Part shown: positions 11,230 through 22,355 of the stretch, piece after piece
Numbering within the stretch: position 1 is the stretch's first letter
Layout: every line of letters starts with the position of its first letter
Assembly: GCA_017311185.1 (NCBI GenBank)
Contig: JAESUZ010003088.1
Location: forward strand, 1,116,001 to 1,180,000
DNA length: 64,000 bases
Direction of reading: 5' to 3'
Source of the DNA: Proteles cristata cristata
Lineage: Eukaryota > Chordata > Mammalia > Carnivora > Hyaenidae
Program-made: the position numbers and the translations under genes
The notes under the pieces: generated by a model
The model's database searches: none
What the model was told of the DNA's origin: nothing
The model's input: the letters and a program-made list of their open reading frames with translations, nothing else

Positions 11230-11740
11230 AAGGTTGATCTTTTGCCACTTTAAGATTTGGGATCACTGTGTTAGATGCTATTATTTGTTCACAATTATTT
11301 GTTTCATCCCTGAGTTTATCATAGTCCCTTATGCTTGGAATATGCTTGGTTACCTCATTGGCTTTGAGCTTGGTCCTGTGACATTGACCAATGGAACATG
11401 AATGGATGAGACACCACTTTCAAACAGAAACTTTAAATATACCTTAAATATACCTAAAGGTAAATATACCTTTAAATATACCTGGAGCTTCTGCCCTCTG
11501 CTGTGAAAAATCTCATGACCCAGAGAATGGCTCCCCCTTCACCCTGAGTTCCAGAGCAAAAGTCACATGGAGCTAAGCTCACCTGGTCGAGTCCTGCCAG
11601 GCATGCAAAGGCCAGCTGAGCCTGGCAGTGTCATAGCAGTCATAGGTTTTCATGAAACTTGAGTGTCAAATGTTGTTATAACCCACTAAGATTTGGGTCT
11701 TTTTTGTTGCTACGGCAAAAACAGCTACAATGTTCTATCT
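11230..11740 (+). repeat. Probable old interspersed repeat (LTR-like), family not named
   Basis: The order 'ggtcctgtgacattgaccaatggaa', 'cttctgccctctgctgtgaa', 'ctgagttccagagcaaaagtcac' and 'aacccactaagatttgggtctt' resembles a common mammalian interspersed repeat with a poly-A-proximal 'cactgagatttgg' end. It is interrupted by a small AT-rich minisatellite at 11431-11483. I am not sure of the family name. Confidence 0.4.
11431..11483 (+). repeat. Small minisatellite, four copies of a cctttaaatata-like unit
   Basis: Four copies of an 11-16 bp unit (ctttaaatata / ccttaaatata / cctaaaggtaaatata / cctttaaatata) lie end to end, ending at 'cctgg'. Copies 2-4 also form a small palindrome around 'cctaaaggtaa'. 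Confidence 0.8.
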
Positions 11741-13317
11741 TTAAAAATCTGCTAATCAAACTAGATAATTGTTATGCTTCATGCAAGCCATTTTCCTTAT
11801 ATACATTTTGACACATAATTTGGGTTTGTTAGCAGTGTATCCATTCTTTGCAAGTAGAACTAATAAGGGACTTTTTTTTTTTTAAACAATCCAGTGTTTA
11901 AGGAGATAAGTTTGATTTATGAGCCTTTGAGACGATGTTAAATTCCAGGCATATAATATTTGTGGTATTTAATTCAATCAAGATAAAACAATCACATTGC
12001 ATTCTAAGGATATATGCTGTCTACCAACTTCCTCCAAATAAGCTTCTTCTAATGCCTAGTAAACCTTTCTCTGGGACTGGTCTTAATCCTTCAAATCTTG
12101 AGATCAGTCATCTCCCTCCTAACCCTTCTTAATTTCTCTCTAGGAAATCATGAAATAGACCATATAAACATTTTCCGCTTCCTTATCTTCCTTAACCCAC
12201 AGAGAAAGGTAATATCTTTTAAGTGTTGACAAAGGTTGAAGCATTGAAGTATTTCAGTAAGGCGATAGCTCTGCCAAAGCCACCTATCAAAATACCCATG
12301 AAACAAAAACCTCCCTGTAATTAGTCATCAGAAATAATAAATTGTCACCATGCCAGCCTTTACAGTCTCCGGCTGCACTACCTGAAACACTGCCTGTCCC
12401 CTGTGACTGCCAATCAAAATAAGACAGGGCTGTCAGAGAGCTGAGCCAATTGAACACGTGTGGAAACTGGACCGGCAGTTACTTAACATTTAGTCAGATA
12501 AAATGCTCTAGAAGAGAGAGATCAAAATGTGGGAAAAGTTAGCCTCAAACCAACAGAAATGGCCACTTCTAGACACACACTGGTGTGAAAGGGCTGGTCT
12601 TAAGCCTGGGCGTGAACTGCTCAGAGCCACTACTCAGAGAGGCCTAGGGATTGTGTTTCTTCCCTCAGGCTCACTCTCATCTTCCATTATACAACTTTCA
12701 CGGGAATGCTAGTGAATGATTTAGGAACTGAAGGTCAGCAATAAGCAAATACGCACTATGTGATGCAAACGTCCTCCCTTCTACAGGGACTCAAGACTAT
12801 GCCCACAGGCAGTTCTGTCCTGCTAGACTGGAGCCTGCTGTGTCAAAGTTAAAATTGGCTTTGAAGTCTTGACGCACAGTCTGAAAAATCTCTTCCAGGG
12901 CCTACTACCTGAGTCTCAGAATTAGTCATTAATTCAGTTGGGGCAATCTCAAGTGCATATGAACATTATTAAACACATATTCCTTCACTGTGTCTATGAT
13001 AATAATTTTAAGTGGAGAGCTGTGTAGACAGCAGGGATCTTTAGAGCTGAATATCCTATTGATTCTTTTGAGAAACTGAGATTTAAAAGAAACTAGATCT
13101 GAAACTGGCACTCCTGAAGATGTGTCTCATTTTGCCCTTGACTTATTTCACAACCTGAGGCCGGTGACAAAACTTTTTAATCTCTATAAGGGAGCTATAA
13201 AATTTTGATGAGATGCTACTTTATGGAATTTTCTCTAATTTTTGCCTTTAAATTTCCCAGGTATTCAGCAATTAATCCTACTAATGTCCAGCTGCCATCC
13301 CTAATCTCAAACATCAA

Positions 13318-13318
<1 letters not shown>
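11741..13318. other. No recognisable gene; a few short frames
   Basis: Unique-looking sequence. A pyrimidine tract followed by AG (about 12132-12143) resembles a splice acceptor but has no matching frame. The region at 12.4-12.9 kb is less AT-rich than its surroundings, with no motif I can name. T-run at 11872-11883. Confidence 0.35.
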
Positions 13319-13371
<53 letters not shown>

Positions 13372-13379
13372 ACACACAC
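13319..13379 (+). repeat. (CA)30 microsatellite
   Basis: About 61 bp of CA dinucleotides with a single interruption (a 'ta' near 13367). This length is in the range where mammalian dinucleotide repeats are normally polymorphic. A chance frame spanning it encodes a Thr-His run and is not a gene. Confidence 0.97.
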
Positions 13380-13627
13380 GTCAGTCCTATCTTGTTTCCA
13401 AAACACAACAGACCTGTATCAAGACTACCCACATCTTAGTCTAGAAAGAATGGACTTCAGTCACTTACACAGACTCAGTGAGCTTATTTAATTTAGGTTT
13501 ATATGGCTCCCTTAGCCTTCCTGACAAACAGACATGATAATCCTAGAAACAACTCCATCACCGAGACTTGTTAAGTTAATTCATCAAGCCAGTGCTTCTG
13601 ACCAGCTTCACCTCTCTGGATCAGAGA

Positions 13628-13860
13628 AGTAATGTGGCATTTTGGTTAAGGCTTGTAGCATGGAGCCATTTGCCTGAGGGGAATGTCACCCTGGTTGGTC
13701 ACAAATTGTGATGGTTTTCAGTTCCTCAACCAGTAAATAGGAAGAATAAAAATAGTGGAAGCTATCTCCTAGTGCTGTTAAAAGGCTTAAATGACTTAAT
13801 ATCTGAAAGTACATAGAAAAGGCCAGGCACAGGACAAACACTCCATGTTTGTTAAAGAAA
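13628..13860 (+). repeat. MIR SINE fragment
   Basis: Near-complete MIR: 'tggcattttggttaaggc' (head), 'cctcaaccagtaaataggaagaataaaa', 'ctgttaaaaggcttaaatgactta' and 'ggccaggcacaggacaaacactcca'. Old and diverged. Confidence 0.8.
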
Positions 13861-14084
13861 TGTTATGATCATGGCCATTAGCTCTGATTATCAACTTCCT
13901 ATGTGGACAGTGAGAACTTCCCTTACTCTTAGATACTCCAGGAAGCTTTAATTGAAGCAAAGTTAATACTGTCCGAGTCTGCTACAGATATGGGGTATTG
14001 AGCCTCATATCCCCATCTTCTTACAATTATACTTGAATTTTTACATTAATTCTTTACAGTGCAATTAGCAGAGCTGATGTTACC

Positions 14085-14215
14085 TATAAGCTTGTTAAAA
14101 ACGTAGAATTTCAGCCCATCCCTCCTCTCCCCCCCCACAAGACCTGCTGAGTCAGAATCTAGAATTTAGATGTTTACATGGGTAATTTCAGTATATATTG
14201 ATTTGAGAAATACTG
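14085..14215 (+). repeat. hAT/Charlie-type MER fragment (MER3/MER5-like)
   Basis: Reads 'gcttgttaaaaacgtagaattt', 'cagcccatccctcc', 'gacctgctgagtcagaatct' and 'ttgatttgagaaatactg', the layout of small non-autonomous hAT fossils. An 8-C run at 14130-14138 is inside it. Confidence 0.6.
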
Positions 14216-15944
14216 TCTTCATACAATATCCTAATGCAGATCTTCATTGTGAAGTTCTGAAGAGGCAACACATAATTTGTTACTAATAATATCAAACTTG
14301 GCAAATAATTATGAGAAAATAATTAGAGCCAAAGTCAAGTTATTGATACAATGTAAACCTTTCCTTCATTCAGTATAAATTATCTTGAGCAAACAGGAGA
14401 GTAGATAGAAGGGCTGAGAGGCACTTCTCTTATGTGTGAAGATCAGAAGTGTTTCCAAATTCTTGAAGAAACAAATCATTGTGTCCTTTACCCAAGTCAA
14501 TCTCCAGATGTTACAAAGCCTATTATACAAATTCCTGGGCATAAGAAATTGCACACTATTCATTTCCAAACAACATTTTCTACTCTTAGTATGGTTTTCG
14601 TTCATGGCCCCTCCCCAAAAAGATTAAATACGGTCCACAGATTCATTGTTTAAAGTTTTAAAAATAAACGATAAGAATAAAAAACATAAAATACCACTTG
14701 TATCCTATTCATATATAAAATATTAATATAATTAATTTTATGTACTCTTGTCTATTAAACAATATTAAATAAAGTAAAATCATGCTACTTCTTTGTAGCC
14801 GACTTAAAGCACTTAATAATGGTAACTGCTTGGATTTTTTAAAAAATAAAAAGGTATGCTTTACCTGTGAAACCTAAAGTCGCCGAATGAAGTATTAGAA
14901 AAAAATAGCATTTGCACATTAGATGATGTGTCTACTAAAAAGCAATATCTTCACATAGTTTTCACATATCTTATTACTTTTTGATACATCATCCTCAACA
15001 TTAGACAAGGGAATTGCAGTTACTACTCAGAATCAAACTAGTAGAAAGTTGGATCACAGGGAAAAAAATCACACCTAAATTAAAAATGACAAAACTAATT
15101 TGATTCCAGCTTCTAGTAAAATAAACAAATACATGTGTGAAGAAAGCCTTTCTCTCAGGCAGCAATTTTGTGCTTTATATTCTAAATTCTTTCCTGGAGC
15201 AAATAGTTATGGTTGACTCACCAACCAGTAAAAGGCAGCACTAAGAAAAACTGATTACAGAGCTGTCATTATAGTTTTAATATAGTTATTTCAACCACTT
15301 CTTGCCAGAAACCTAATAATTCCTTATAATGACATGAAAATCTCTTCGTTGATCGACAGATATCTCCTCTATGATCCAATGTGTTTCTAATAATGATTTT
15401 TCCTACACCGTAAAAAAACAAAAAGGTCTTCTAATGCAACATGAGCAAAGAATATTTATCTTTTCCTCTAAATAGAGTCTTAAAAGAAAATCATCCCTAG
15501 ATTGTACAATTCAGAAGATCAACAATATGTCATCAGATACATGGTTTCTGTCAATTATTAGTTCAGTTGAATTCAACATGTTAGCTAGACTATGGTCCTA
15601 AGATGGCTACCATATAACAATGTCCAGTGAAAAAGGGAGGAAAAAAAACCTTTCAGCCCACCATAGCGTGTAGCTCTGCCGAGGCTGGTGGATAATTAAA
15701 CGAGACAAGGTGCCTGATGGAAAGAAGGCTGTGAGTAGTCCGAAGGAAGACACGCAGTAGTGTCACTACATCTAACCACATTATTTTGCATCTAAGACCC
15801 CCCAGTCCCTCACATGGGAACACAACAGACTGCCCTCAATAGTTTGTCTTCTAGACTATGAAGGTTATCATTTCTGAAGATGTGATCTGAATCAGGCTCT
15901 AGAAAGGACTGTGCCAGGGAAACAAAGAGAACATATAACATTCA
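14216..15944. other. AT-rich, no recognisable feature
   Basis: Multiple short frames (60-79 codons near 14.4-14.65 kb on both strands) overlap each other and carry no known motif. No splice-site-flanked frame is evident. I see no transposon that I can support. Confidence 0.4.
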
Positions 15945-16085
15945 CTTACTCACTTAACAGTCATTTATTGAATAATAGATGCGGCAGGTTTTGTAATAAT
16001 GCTAGGGTCTTTGGCTTTGCATAGCTTATAGATTCATGGAGGACAGGGGAAATGGATAATAGCTGTTTTTATCATAATAAGTGAC
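15945..16085 (-). repeat. L2 LINE fragment
   Basis: The 'cagtcatttattgaataata' core with 'gctttgcatagcttatagattcatggagg' behind it resembles the reversed L2 3' end. Strongly diverged; it lies directly before a MIR in the same orientation. Confidence 0.5.
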
Positions 16086-16104
16086 TGATAAAATAATAAT
16101 AATG

Positions 16105-16360
16105 TATGGTTATACAATGTTTTTAGTGTGCCAGCTACTATTCTAAGTACTTTATGTATTACACAGTTGATCTCTACAACAACCATGAGGTAGATACTAT
16201 TATCTCCATTTTATAGAGGAGAAAGCTGAGACTTGGAAAGGTATAACTGCTTAGTCAGAGTGGTATAACGACTTTCCCAAGATATATCATTTGTGAGAGT
16301 TAGGATCTGAACCCCAGTGGTTTGGCCCCAAAGTTTAACTTAGCGTAGTGCCCCTTTGTG
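16105..16360 (-). repeat. MIR SINE, minus strand, near full length
   Basis: Reversed MIR: 'tgtgccagctactattctaagtac', 'ctacaacaaccatgaggtaga', 'tccattttatagaggagaaagctgagac', 'gagttaggatctgaacccc' (segments described in order). One of the best preserved MIRs in the window. Confidence 0.88.
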
Positions 16361-16944
16361 TATACCAAGGTTTAAGTATAAATAACTATAGAAGACAGGG
16401 CATTGAGGAATTGGAACAGAGAGGCAATGGGCAGCATGTGGAAGACCTATTCTGTTTTCCTGAAATATGAAAATGGGGTTCTTCATCCAAAAAGTCATAT
16501 GTGTAGGAAATACCTTAAAACCTATGGCCACATTATAGTCACTTGTCTCCTGGGTCTTAGTATTTTCACACATCAGAAACAGGATGATATACCATGTGAC
16601 TACCTTCTCCATATTTAGTGTTTTCTTCCATCTTGGAAAGTCTGTCTAGTCTGAGAAAAGAGGCTCCCTTTTCCTTTTTGCTCTTCCAAGACACTCAGGT
16701 TATATTTCCAAACCCCTTTCTCCATATTACTTCCAGGAAAATGATCTGAAATCTCCTGAAGACTCAGCGATTTATAAACAAATCCAGGAAATCTTGCTAA
16801 CCATCTCTGCTTTCATTCTTACCAAGAGGCTTTCACAAAGCAGTGATGCACAAAGCAGTTCTCCCCACTGAAGTTAGGAAAAATACTTGGGGAAATAAAG
16901 AAGAAAACAATATAAATCTAAGACACAAGAAGTTTATAGTTTTT

Positions 16945-17130
16945 CTTACAGAAATGGGGAGCTACTGAAAGGTTTTATGCAGATGACTAATATAATTGCG
17001 TTTGGGTGTGGTTTGGTGCAGGGAGATAAATCTAACGGCAGTATAGAAAAGGTCATCCTAGAAGTAGGGAGACCACCTGTGACAAAACTCTTACAATAAT
17101 CCAGGTTGGAAGTAGCTCATATATTATTAG
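16945..17130 (-). repeat. L2 LINE internal fragment
   Basis: Contains 'gagctactgaaaggttttatgcagatga' and 'ggagaccacctgtgac ... acaataatccaggttgg', the pattern of the reversed L2 internal region. Another fragment of the same L2 region lies at 27835-27995. Confidence 0.55.
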
Positions 17131-17189
17131 TGGGTTTACTATCAGCAAATAAATGATGCAAGAAAGATATTCAAGGAACATGATACTTT

Positions 17190-17378
17190 TAAAAAAAAAA
17201 ATAATTTAAACCTTATTTTTGAGAGAGAGAGAGACAGAGACAAAGGGTGAACAGGGAAGGAGGGGGAGACTCTGAGCTGTCAGCACAGAGACAGACGTGG
17301 GGCTCGAACTCAGGAACAGTGAGATCATGATCTGAGCTGAAGTCAGACACTTAACCGTCAGAGCCACGCAGGAGCCCT
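17190..17378 (-). mobile_element. Carnivore tRNA-Lys SINE, minus strand, shortened
   Basis: Reversed head 'gagccacgcaggagccc', then 'gagatcatgatctgagctgaagtcagac', a GA-rich tract and a T-rich tail. The body type cannot be read because about 20-25 bp between 'gggggagac' and 'tctgagctgtcagc' are missing. It lies 29 bp from a second minus-strand SINE. Confidence 0.92.
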
Positions 17379-17406
17379 GACACTGACTTCCAAAGAACTT
17401 ACGATT

Positions 17407-17633
17407 TATTTTTCAGTTATTTTTAAAGTGTATTTATTTATTTTGAGAGAGAGAGAGCACAAGTGGGTGAGGGGCAGAGAGAGAGAGAGGGAGAAAAAGA
17501 GAATCCCAAGTAGGCTCTGTGCTTTCAGTTCAGAGACTCACAGGGGTCTTAAACTCACGAAACCATTGGATTGTGATCTGAGTGGAAACCAAGAGTTGGA
17601 TGCCCAACCGAATAAGCCACCTAGGTGCCGCAG
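17407..17633 (-). mobile_element. Carnivore tRNA-Lys SINE, minus strand (type C)
   Basis: Reversed head 'aataagccacctaggtgcc', body 'agagaatcccaagtaggctctg' (type C), GA tract and a 'tatttatttattttgag' tail. Candidate duplications are agaacttacgatt (17394-17406) and agatcttacaatt (17634-17646), two mismatches, indicating an older insertion. The two adjacent SINEs were independent events. Confidence 0.93.
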
Positions 17634-17654
17634 AGATCTTACAATTGGTTTGGG

Positions 17655-17760
17655 AAGATTATAATAATGATAACTAGATTTATTGAGCTCTTACTACATG
17701 CCAGGTTCTCTACTGAGTGTCTTACATTAAATTATTTTAAACATCCCGTTCGTAATTTTC
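17655..17760 (-). repeat. MIR SINE fragment
   Basis: 'ataataatgataactagatttattgagctcttactacatgccagg' (in part) followed by 'cttacattaaattattttaaac' matches the tail-proximal half of a reversed MIR. Confidence 0.65.
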
Positions 17761-19164
17761 ATATTGATTATATGTTGAAATGCTAATATTTTGGATATAT
17801 TGAGGTCAAGTATACTACCAAAAGTAAATTTACTGTTTCTCTTTTATTTTTAATGTAGCTTAAAATCTATGTGGCTTACTTCTGCAGCTTTCACTTTATT
17901 TATATTGAACTGCACTGATCTAAAAAATATAGCCCCATTCTTCTCAGACAGTTCATCTCGCCTTGGGTTTGTCCCCCTGACAAGGAAGCTTTTAAGGTCT
18001 GTGGGAAAAAATAATAAATAAATACATAAAAACATATATACATACATGTTCTCAATCCTTCTTCTCTCACTTCCTTTTATTTATTGCCCAATTTTTGAAT
18101 AAGGAAGAGAAGAGAATGTTTTACCTTTTTTGGGTCTACTATGTATCATTATCTGGTCTAGACACTCCATTTTTTGCATCTCATTTTTCCAACAACTACA
18201 TAAGTTCTGTTGATCAGTCCAATTTGGATTGAACAAACTGAAGTTTTGAGGAATTAATGGTTTTAAACAGGGTCTGAGAGAAAATAGGTATTTATAAAGT
18301 AATGTTGCAAAAATTCCTTTGGATTCCAAACTCATCCAAAGTCGGCCAGATCCACGATGCTATTTCTTGGAGAAAAAAAAAATCTCTTTTCTGCCCTTTT
18401 CATTTCTTGCAACATATTCAGTTTTCTAAGTGTAAATTTTGGCTTTCATTCACTATTTTAATAATATAAATCTTTAGATCTCATACACTTTCTCCAGAAG
18501 TGATCACATCCCCTGGATTTTTTCACCTTTTTTAGCTTCAGAACATTTCTGTCCCTTGTAAGGGCAGCTATTGACTTGCCACCTAGGTAACCACATACTC
18601 TTATTTTTTACTCAAGCATTGATTACATGGTACTATAGTTTGCTTAACCAACTATGCTCCTTAACATTGACCTGTTTATTAGGATGCATTGTATTTAATC
18701 CTGTTCATATTGTAAGAGTCTCTTGTAGTACTTGAGACTTGTATGAACTTGAAAGTTCATATTGTAAGAGTCTCTTGTAGTACTTGAAAACAAAGGAAAC
18801 ATTTGATAAATGGCTGAATTAGAATGGAATGATGTTCACATTCAATCAAAATTTCCTGTGATCTTCCAAAATATGAAGAAAAAGGATGAATCAAAAATAT
18901 TCCATAGTTCTAAGTCTGCATTTTTAGAAGGATGGCAGAAACTTTAACAGGCAGGGAAGTTGAGGGGAAGATTTTTCAAGACAGGAGATAATATTTGGTC
19001 TTGAACGCATTTCATCTGAGGTGATGATGAAATGTATAAGTGAGCATATATGTCTGTCACAGTCTAGATTCAGAAGTTCTGGTAACATACATATTTGGAA
19101 GGGTATCAGGACAGAAGAAGCCAAAATCAATGGCTAAAAAATTCTGCATGTGCCTATAATAAGT
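17761..19164. other. No recognisable gene; contains a recent short duplication
   Basis: AT-rich single-copy-looking DNA with short frames (65 and 84 codons, minus strand, 17.85-18.34 kb) that have no motif. The only clear structure is the 33-bp direct repeat at 18703 and 18755. Confidence 0.4.
18703..18787 (+). repeat. Exact 33-bp direct repeat, 52-bp period
   Basis: The 33 bp from 18703 to 18735 (starting gttcatattgtaagagtc) recur without a mismatch at 18755-18787, separated by a 19-bp spacer. No transposon signature accompanies them, so a simple replication-slippage duplication is the easiest explanation. Identity implies it is recent. Confidence 0.97.
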
Positions 19165-19365
19165 CTGGATCTAAACCAGGAACATCACTGGTTTTATTTC
19201 ATGCAAAGCTCACAAAAACTCTGATAGGTGTTACTGTTCTCTTTCCACAGAGGAGGAGAATTTAACATAAGTGATCCAAGGCCTTGCAACTAATAAGAGA
19301 TGGAGTCAAGATTTAAATCCAGTTTCATGTCTCTTAGGCTGTCCCAATTCACTACACAGGAGAAA
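19165..19365 (-). repeat. MIR SINE fragment
   Basis: Reversed MIR middle and head: 'tgttctctttccacagaggagga', 'agtgatccaaggccttgcaact', 'gatttaaatccagtttcatg', 'aggctgtcccaattcactac'. Old copy. Confidence 0.7.
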
Positions 19366-19479
19366 ACCTGAATCATAATTAAGAAATATGGGCTTGATCA
19401 ATCCATTTGTGTGATAACTTCTTTTTAAACTTCTGTTTATTTGAAGAATAAAAGAATAAAAACAAAATTTCTCATTATC

Positions 19480-19900
19480 ATCCTGTTCTAATCACAGTTG
19501 CTGGAAGTAGCCTTTTATTCATATTGCCGAATATCTTTCCAAAGGTTTAGCAACTTCTTTTTTCTTATTTGAAAATGTGAATTGAAATGTTTACTACACT
19601 GTACACATATATGTGCCTCATTGTTCCCGATGAATATACAGTGTGTATATAGAGGTATAAATTATGTAACTTCAAAAATTGATATATTATAATTAATATC
19701 AGATAATCATTCATGAACATAAATCTACACATTTTATAAGAAAAATTCTTAGAAGTTATATCTCTAGGCCATATGATATGAATTTAAAATTTTTGCAGAT
19801 ACTGCCAATTTATTTTCTCCCAACACATGCATCAATATATGTTTCCAACACGAGTGGATGAAAATGCCCATTTCTACAGGAATACTTTTAATGATCCAGT
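19480..19900 (-). repeat. Probable old LINE-1 (L1M) 3' fragment
   Basis: Resembles the reversed 3' region of old LINE-1: 'aaattcttagaagttatatctctaggcca', 'gcagatactgccaatttattttctcccaac' (in part). Strongly decayed, boundaries approximate. The alternative is a unique AT-rich stretch. Confidence 0.4.
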
Positions 19901-20582
19901 TTTATACTTAAATGATCATATTGAAGCTCACTGTATGCAGGGCCCCCTCCTAGGAAGAAGACCTTTCCTTTGGAGAGGGCTTTATATGAATAAAACAAAA
20001 AATAAGTATGCTATCCCCATTATGACTGTCTAATCATGTGCCATTCTGGAAAGAAATATCTTTCAGACCAATAGGACCAATCTGTTCACTAAGCCACTCT
20101 TCTTGAACTAGGGCCAAGCTATAGGGCCTTGGATAATTTCTATAGGTTCAATTCCTAGAACTCTTAAGATGCATCTGATCATGGTCATTTGACCATGAAG
20201 GATAAAGGGTGAAAGAGTACCCTAAAGGGGAGAAACAGAGACCAATGCCCACATGGATCCTTGTCCCAGCTCAGGATACCTTGGCCAGAAAACACTGTTG
20301 CCCTCCAGCTAGCCCACTCACTGGAGAGGGGTAGACATGCAAAATTTTAAGGAAGCACTCTAAAATGTTAAATCTCCTGAGGCTTAGCATGGGTCAGCAT
20401 CACCCTTTCCCCAAAGCTTGCTGGGATCAAAGGATGTTATACCACGTCATAATGAAGACATGGAAACAAATTAATTCTTTGGAGGAAAATGTTAAAAGTT
20501 AGTCAATAAAAATGTTTATAGATAGGTGAAACCTGCTGATAGAAAATTGAAGTTTGATACACAAAATATAGATCTAAAGAAG
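19901..20582. other. No recognisable feature
   Basis: Moderately GC-containing sequence at 20.05-20.45 kb with no identified family; an unrecognised LTR fragment is possible. No supported open frame. Confidence 0.3.
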
Positions 20583-20885
20583 TGATTTAATACAGAGAAC
20601 TGATGGTTGCCAGAGGGGAGGGGGGTGGCAGGAAGGGTGAAGGGGAGTGAGAGATACTGGCTTCCAATTGTGGTATGAATAAGTCATAGGAATAAAAGGC
20701 ACAGCATAGGGAATACAGTCAATGATCCTGTAATCGCACTGCATGTTGAGAGACGGTAGCTACATTCGGGGTGAGCACAGCATAATATATAGACTTGTTG
20801 AAGCTCTATGTTGTACAGCCCAAAACTAACCTAACACTGTATGTAAACTATACTCAAACAGAAAAAAAAAACTTTTTTTAAAAAA
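20583..20885 (+). mobile_element. Old LINE-1 3'UTR fragment
   Basis: 'gagaactgatggttgccagaggggagg', 'gtggtatgaataagtcatagg', 'acagcatagggaatacagtcaatgat', 'atgttgtacagcccaaaac' (in order) is the standard mammalian LINE-1 3'UTR layout. Ends in an A-run near 20861-20870. 5'-truncated, plus strand. Confidence 0.75.
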
Positions 20886-21315
20886 GAAACAAACAATAAA
20901 GAAGCAATGTAAGATGCTCGCCACTTCTTTTAGAAAGCATACACATTTCAAAAACACTTTTTCATATAATTCTACCACTTGCCTTACCAGTTATGAGAAG
21001 AGTGGCAAGAAATTTTGATCTAATAGAGAGGGTGGGAAAATGTCATGGAAGTTTGATTTGATAGTGAGAAAGCCTTTATGATCATCAGGCATATTATACT
21101 TACAATTGTCTATTTTATACCCAGGTAGTGTTGAAAGTTATGAAATTCATTCCATTCAAACTGACCTTTCCTTGCTCAGATTCCCATGACTGAGGTCTAA
21201 GGTTAGGACAGGTGGGAACATAGGCATGGATCTAGGTCCTCCCCAAGTCTTCTCCCCTCCCCCCCATTCTGTTATACAGACTGAGATTATATATTAAGAA
21301 TGAGATACATTGATA
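20886..21315. other. No recognisable feature
   Basis: About 430 bp between a LINE-1 3' end and an old repeat. It contains a short C-run at 21259-21265 and no supported frame. Confidence 0.35.
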
Positions 21316-22020
21316 AGAACGTGTGATGGTCAATTTTATATGTCAACCTCTCTAGGCCATGATGCTCAAATATTTGGTCATACATTTTTCTGAATGCTTC
21401 TATGAACATGTTTTTTAGAGGAGATTAACACCTACATCAGTGGACTCTGAGTAAAGCAGATTTACCTCCGTTTTAGTTATTTCAGGGTATTATAACAGAA
21501 TATCATAGACTAGGTGGCTTATAACCAACAGAAATATATTTCTCACAGTCCAATATCACTGCCAAGGTGCTGGGTTTCTGGCAAAGACCCTCTTCTGGGT
21601 TGTGGACTGCCAACTTCTCATATCTTCACATAGTAGAGAGTGGGAAAACACATTCTCAAGTCTGTTCTTATAAGGGCACTATTTCTATTGATGAGGGCTC
21701 CACACTTATGACCTAATCATCTTCTAAAGGCTCCGTCTCCTAATACCACCACATTAAGGATAAAGATTTCCATATTTGTATCTTGGGAGTAGGGAAAAAT
21801 TCAGACTGCTTCACTCTTCATAATGTCTTTGTGGGAGGAAAGACCTTATAGGAACAGTTGAAGATTTTGATGGAACAAAGACTGGCCTGGGCAAAAGAGA
21901 ATTTTTCCAGCAGACTCCCTTCGGATTTGAACTGAAACTCTTCCTTGGGTCTCTGGCCTACCAGCCTACCCTGCAAACTGATTTCCCAAGCCTTCACAAC
22001 CATTTGAACTAATTCCTTAA
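21316..22020 (+). repeat. Old interspersed repeat split by an LTR (family not named)
   Basis: First half 21316-21470 starts 'tgtgatggtcaattttatatg', 'caacctctctaggccatgatgc' and ends 'gagtaaagcagatttacctcc'. Second half 21805-22020 continues with 'gaactgaaactcttccttgggtctctggcc' and 'gaactaattccttaaaataaatc' (described in parts). The order matches one common mammalian repeat with an inserted piece in between. I do not trust my memory of its family name. Confidence 0.6.
21470..21800 (-). mobile_element. MaLR-type LTR fragment, minus strand, nested
   Basis: Begins 'gttttagttatttcagggtatta', then 'agactaggtggcttataacca', 'tttctcacagtcc', 'cttataagggcac' and 'tgacctaatcatcttctaaaggctccgtctcc' (in part), the reverse of a MaLR LTR 3' to 5' order. 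It interrupts the element at 21316-22020, so it inserted later. Confidence 0.65.
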
Positions 22021-22091
22021 AATAAATCTATGTATATATGTCCATCCTCTTTGTTCTACTTCTGTCAAAAAAGCCAACAAGTACAAACCCT

Positions 22092-22355
22092 AACATTTAT
22101 TGAGCAACTATTATGTGTCAAGTACTTTTCCTATCATTTTACAACTGTTAATTGCCTCATTTAATCCCTACAACAACTAAGAGATGGTAGTTTGATAGTG
22201 GTTAATGCTGGCTCCACTTTACGGAAAAGGAAAAGATATTTCCAGATTAATTGGCCAAAATTGCACTGTTTGCAGCAAATTGAATATGTTCACTCAGGCA
22301 GTCTGATATTAGAGCTCATGTGTGTGATGACTGTCCTGTACCTTGCCAAAGTTTG
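22092..22355 (-). repeat. MIR SINE, minus strand
   Basis: 'catttattgagcaactattatgtgtcaagtac', 'cctcatttaatccctacaacaacta' and 'aattggccaaaattgcac' in order fit a reversed MIR of near full length; its head half is decayed. Confidence 0.75.

Noticed and set aside
12132..12143. Splice acceptor tttctctctag
   Set aside because: Downstream frames close within a few codons and no donor of quality follows; such tracts occur by chance in pyrimidine-rich DNA.
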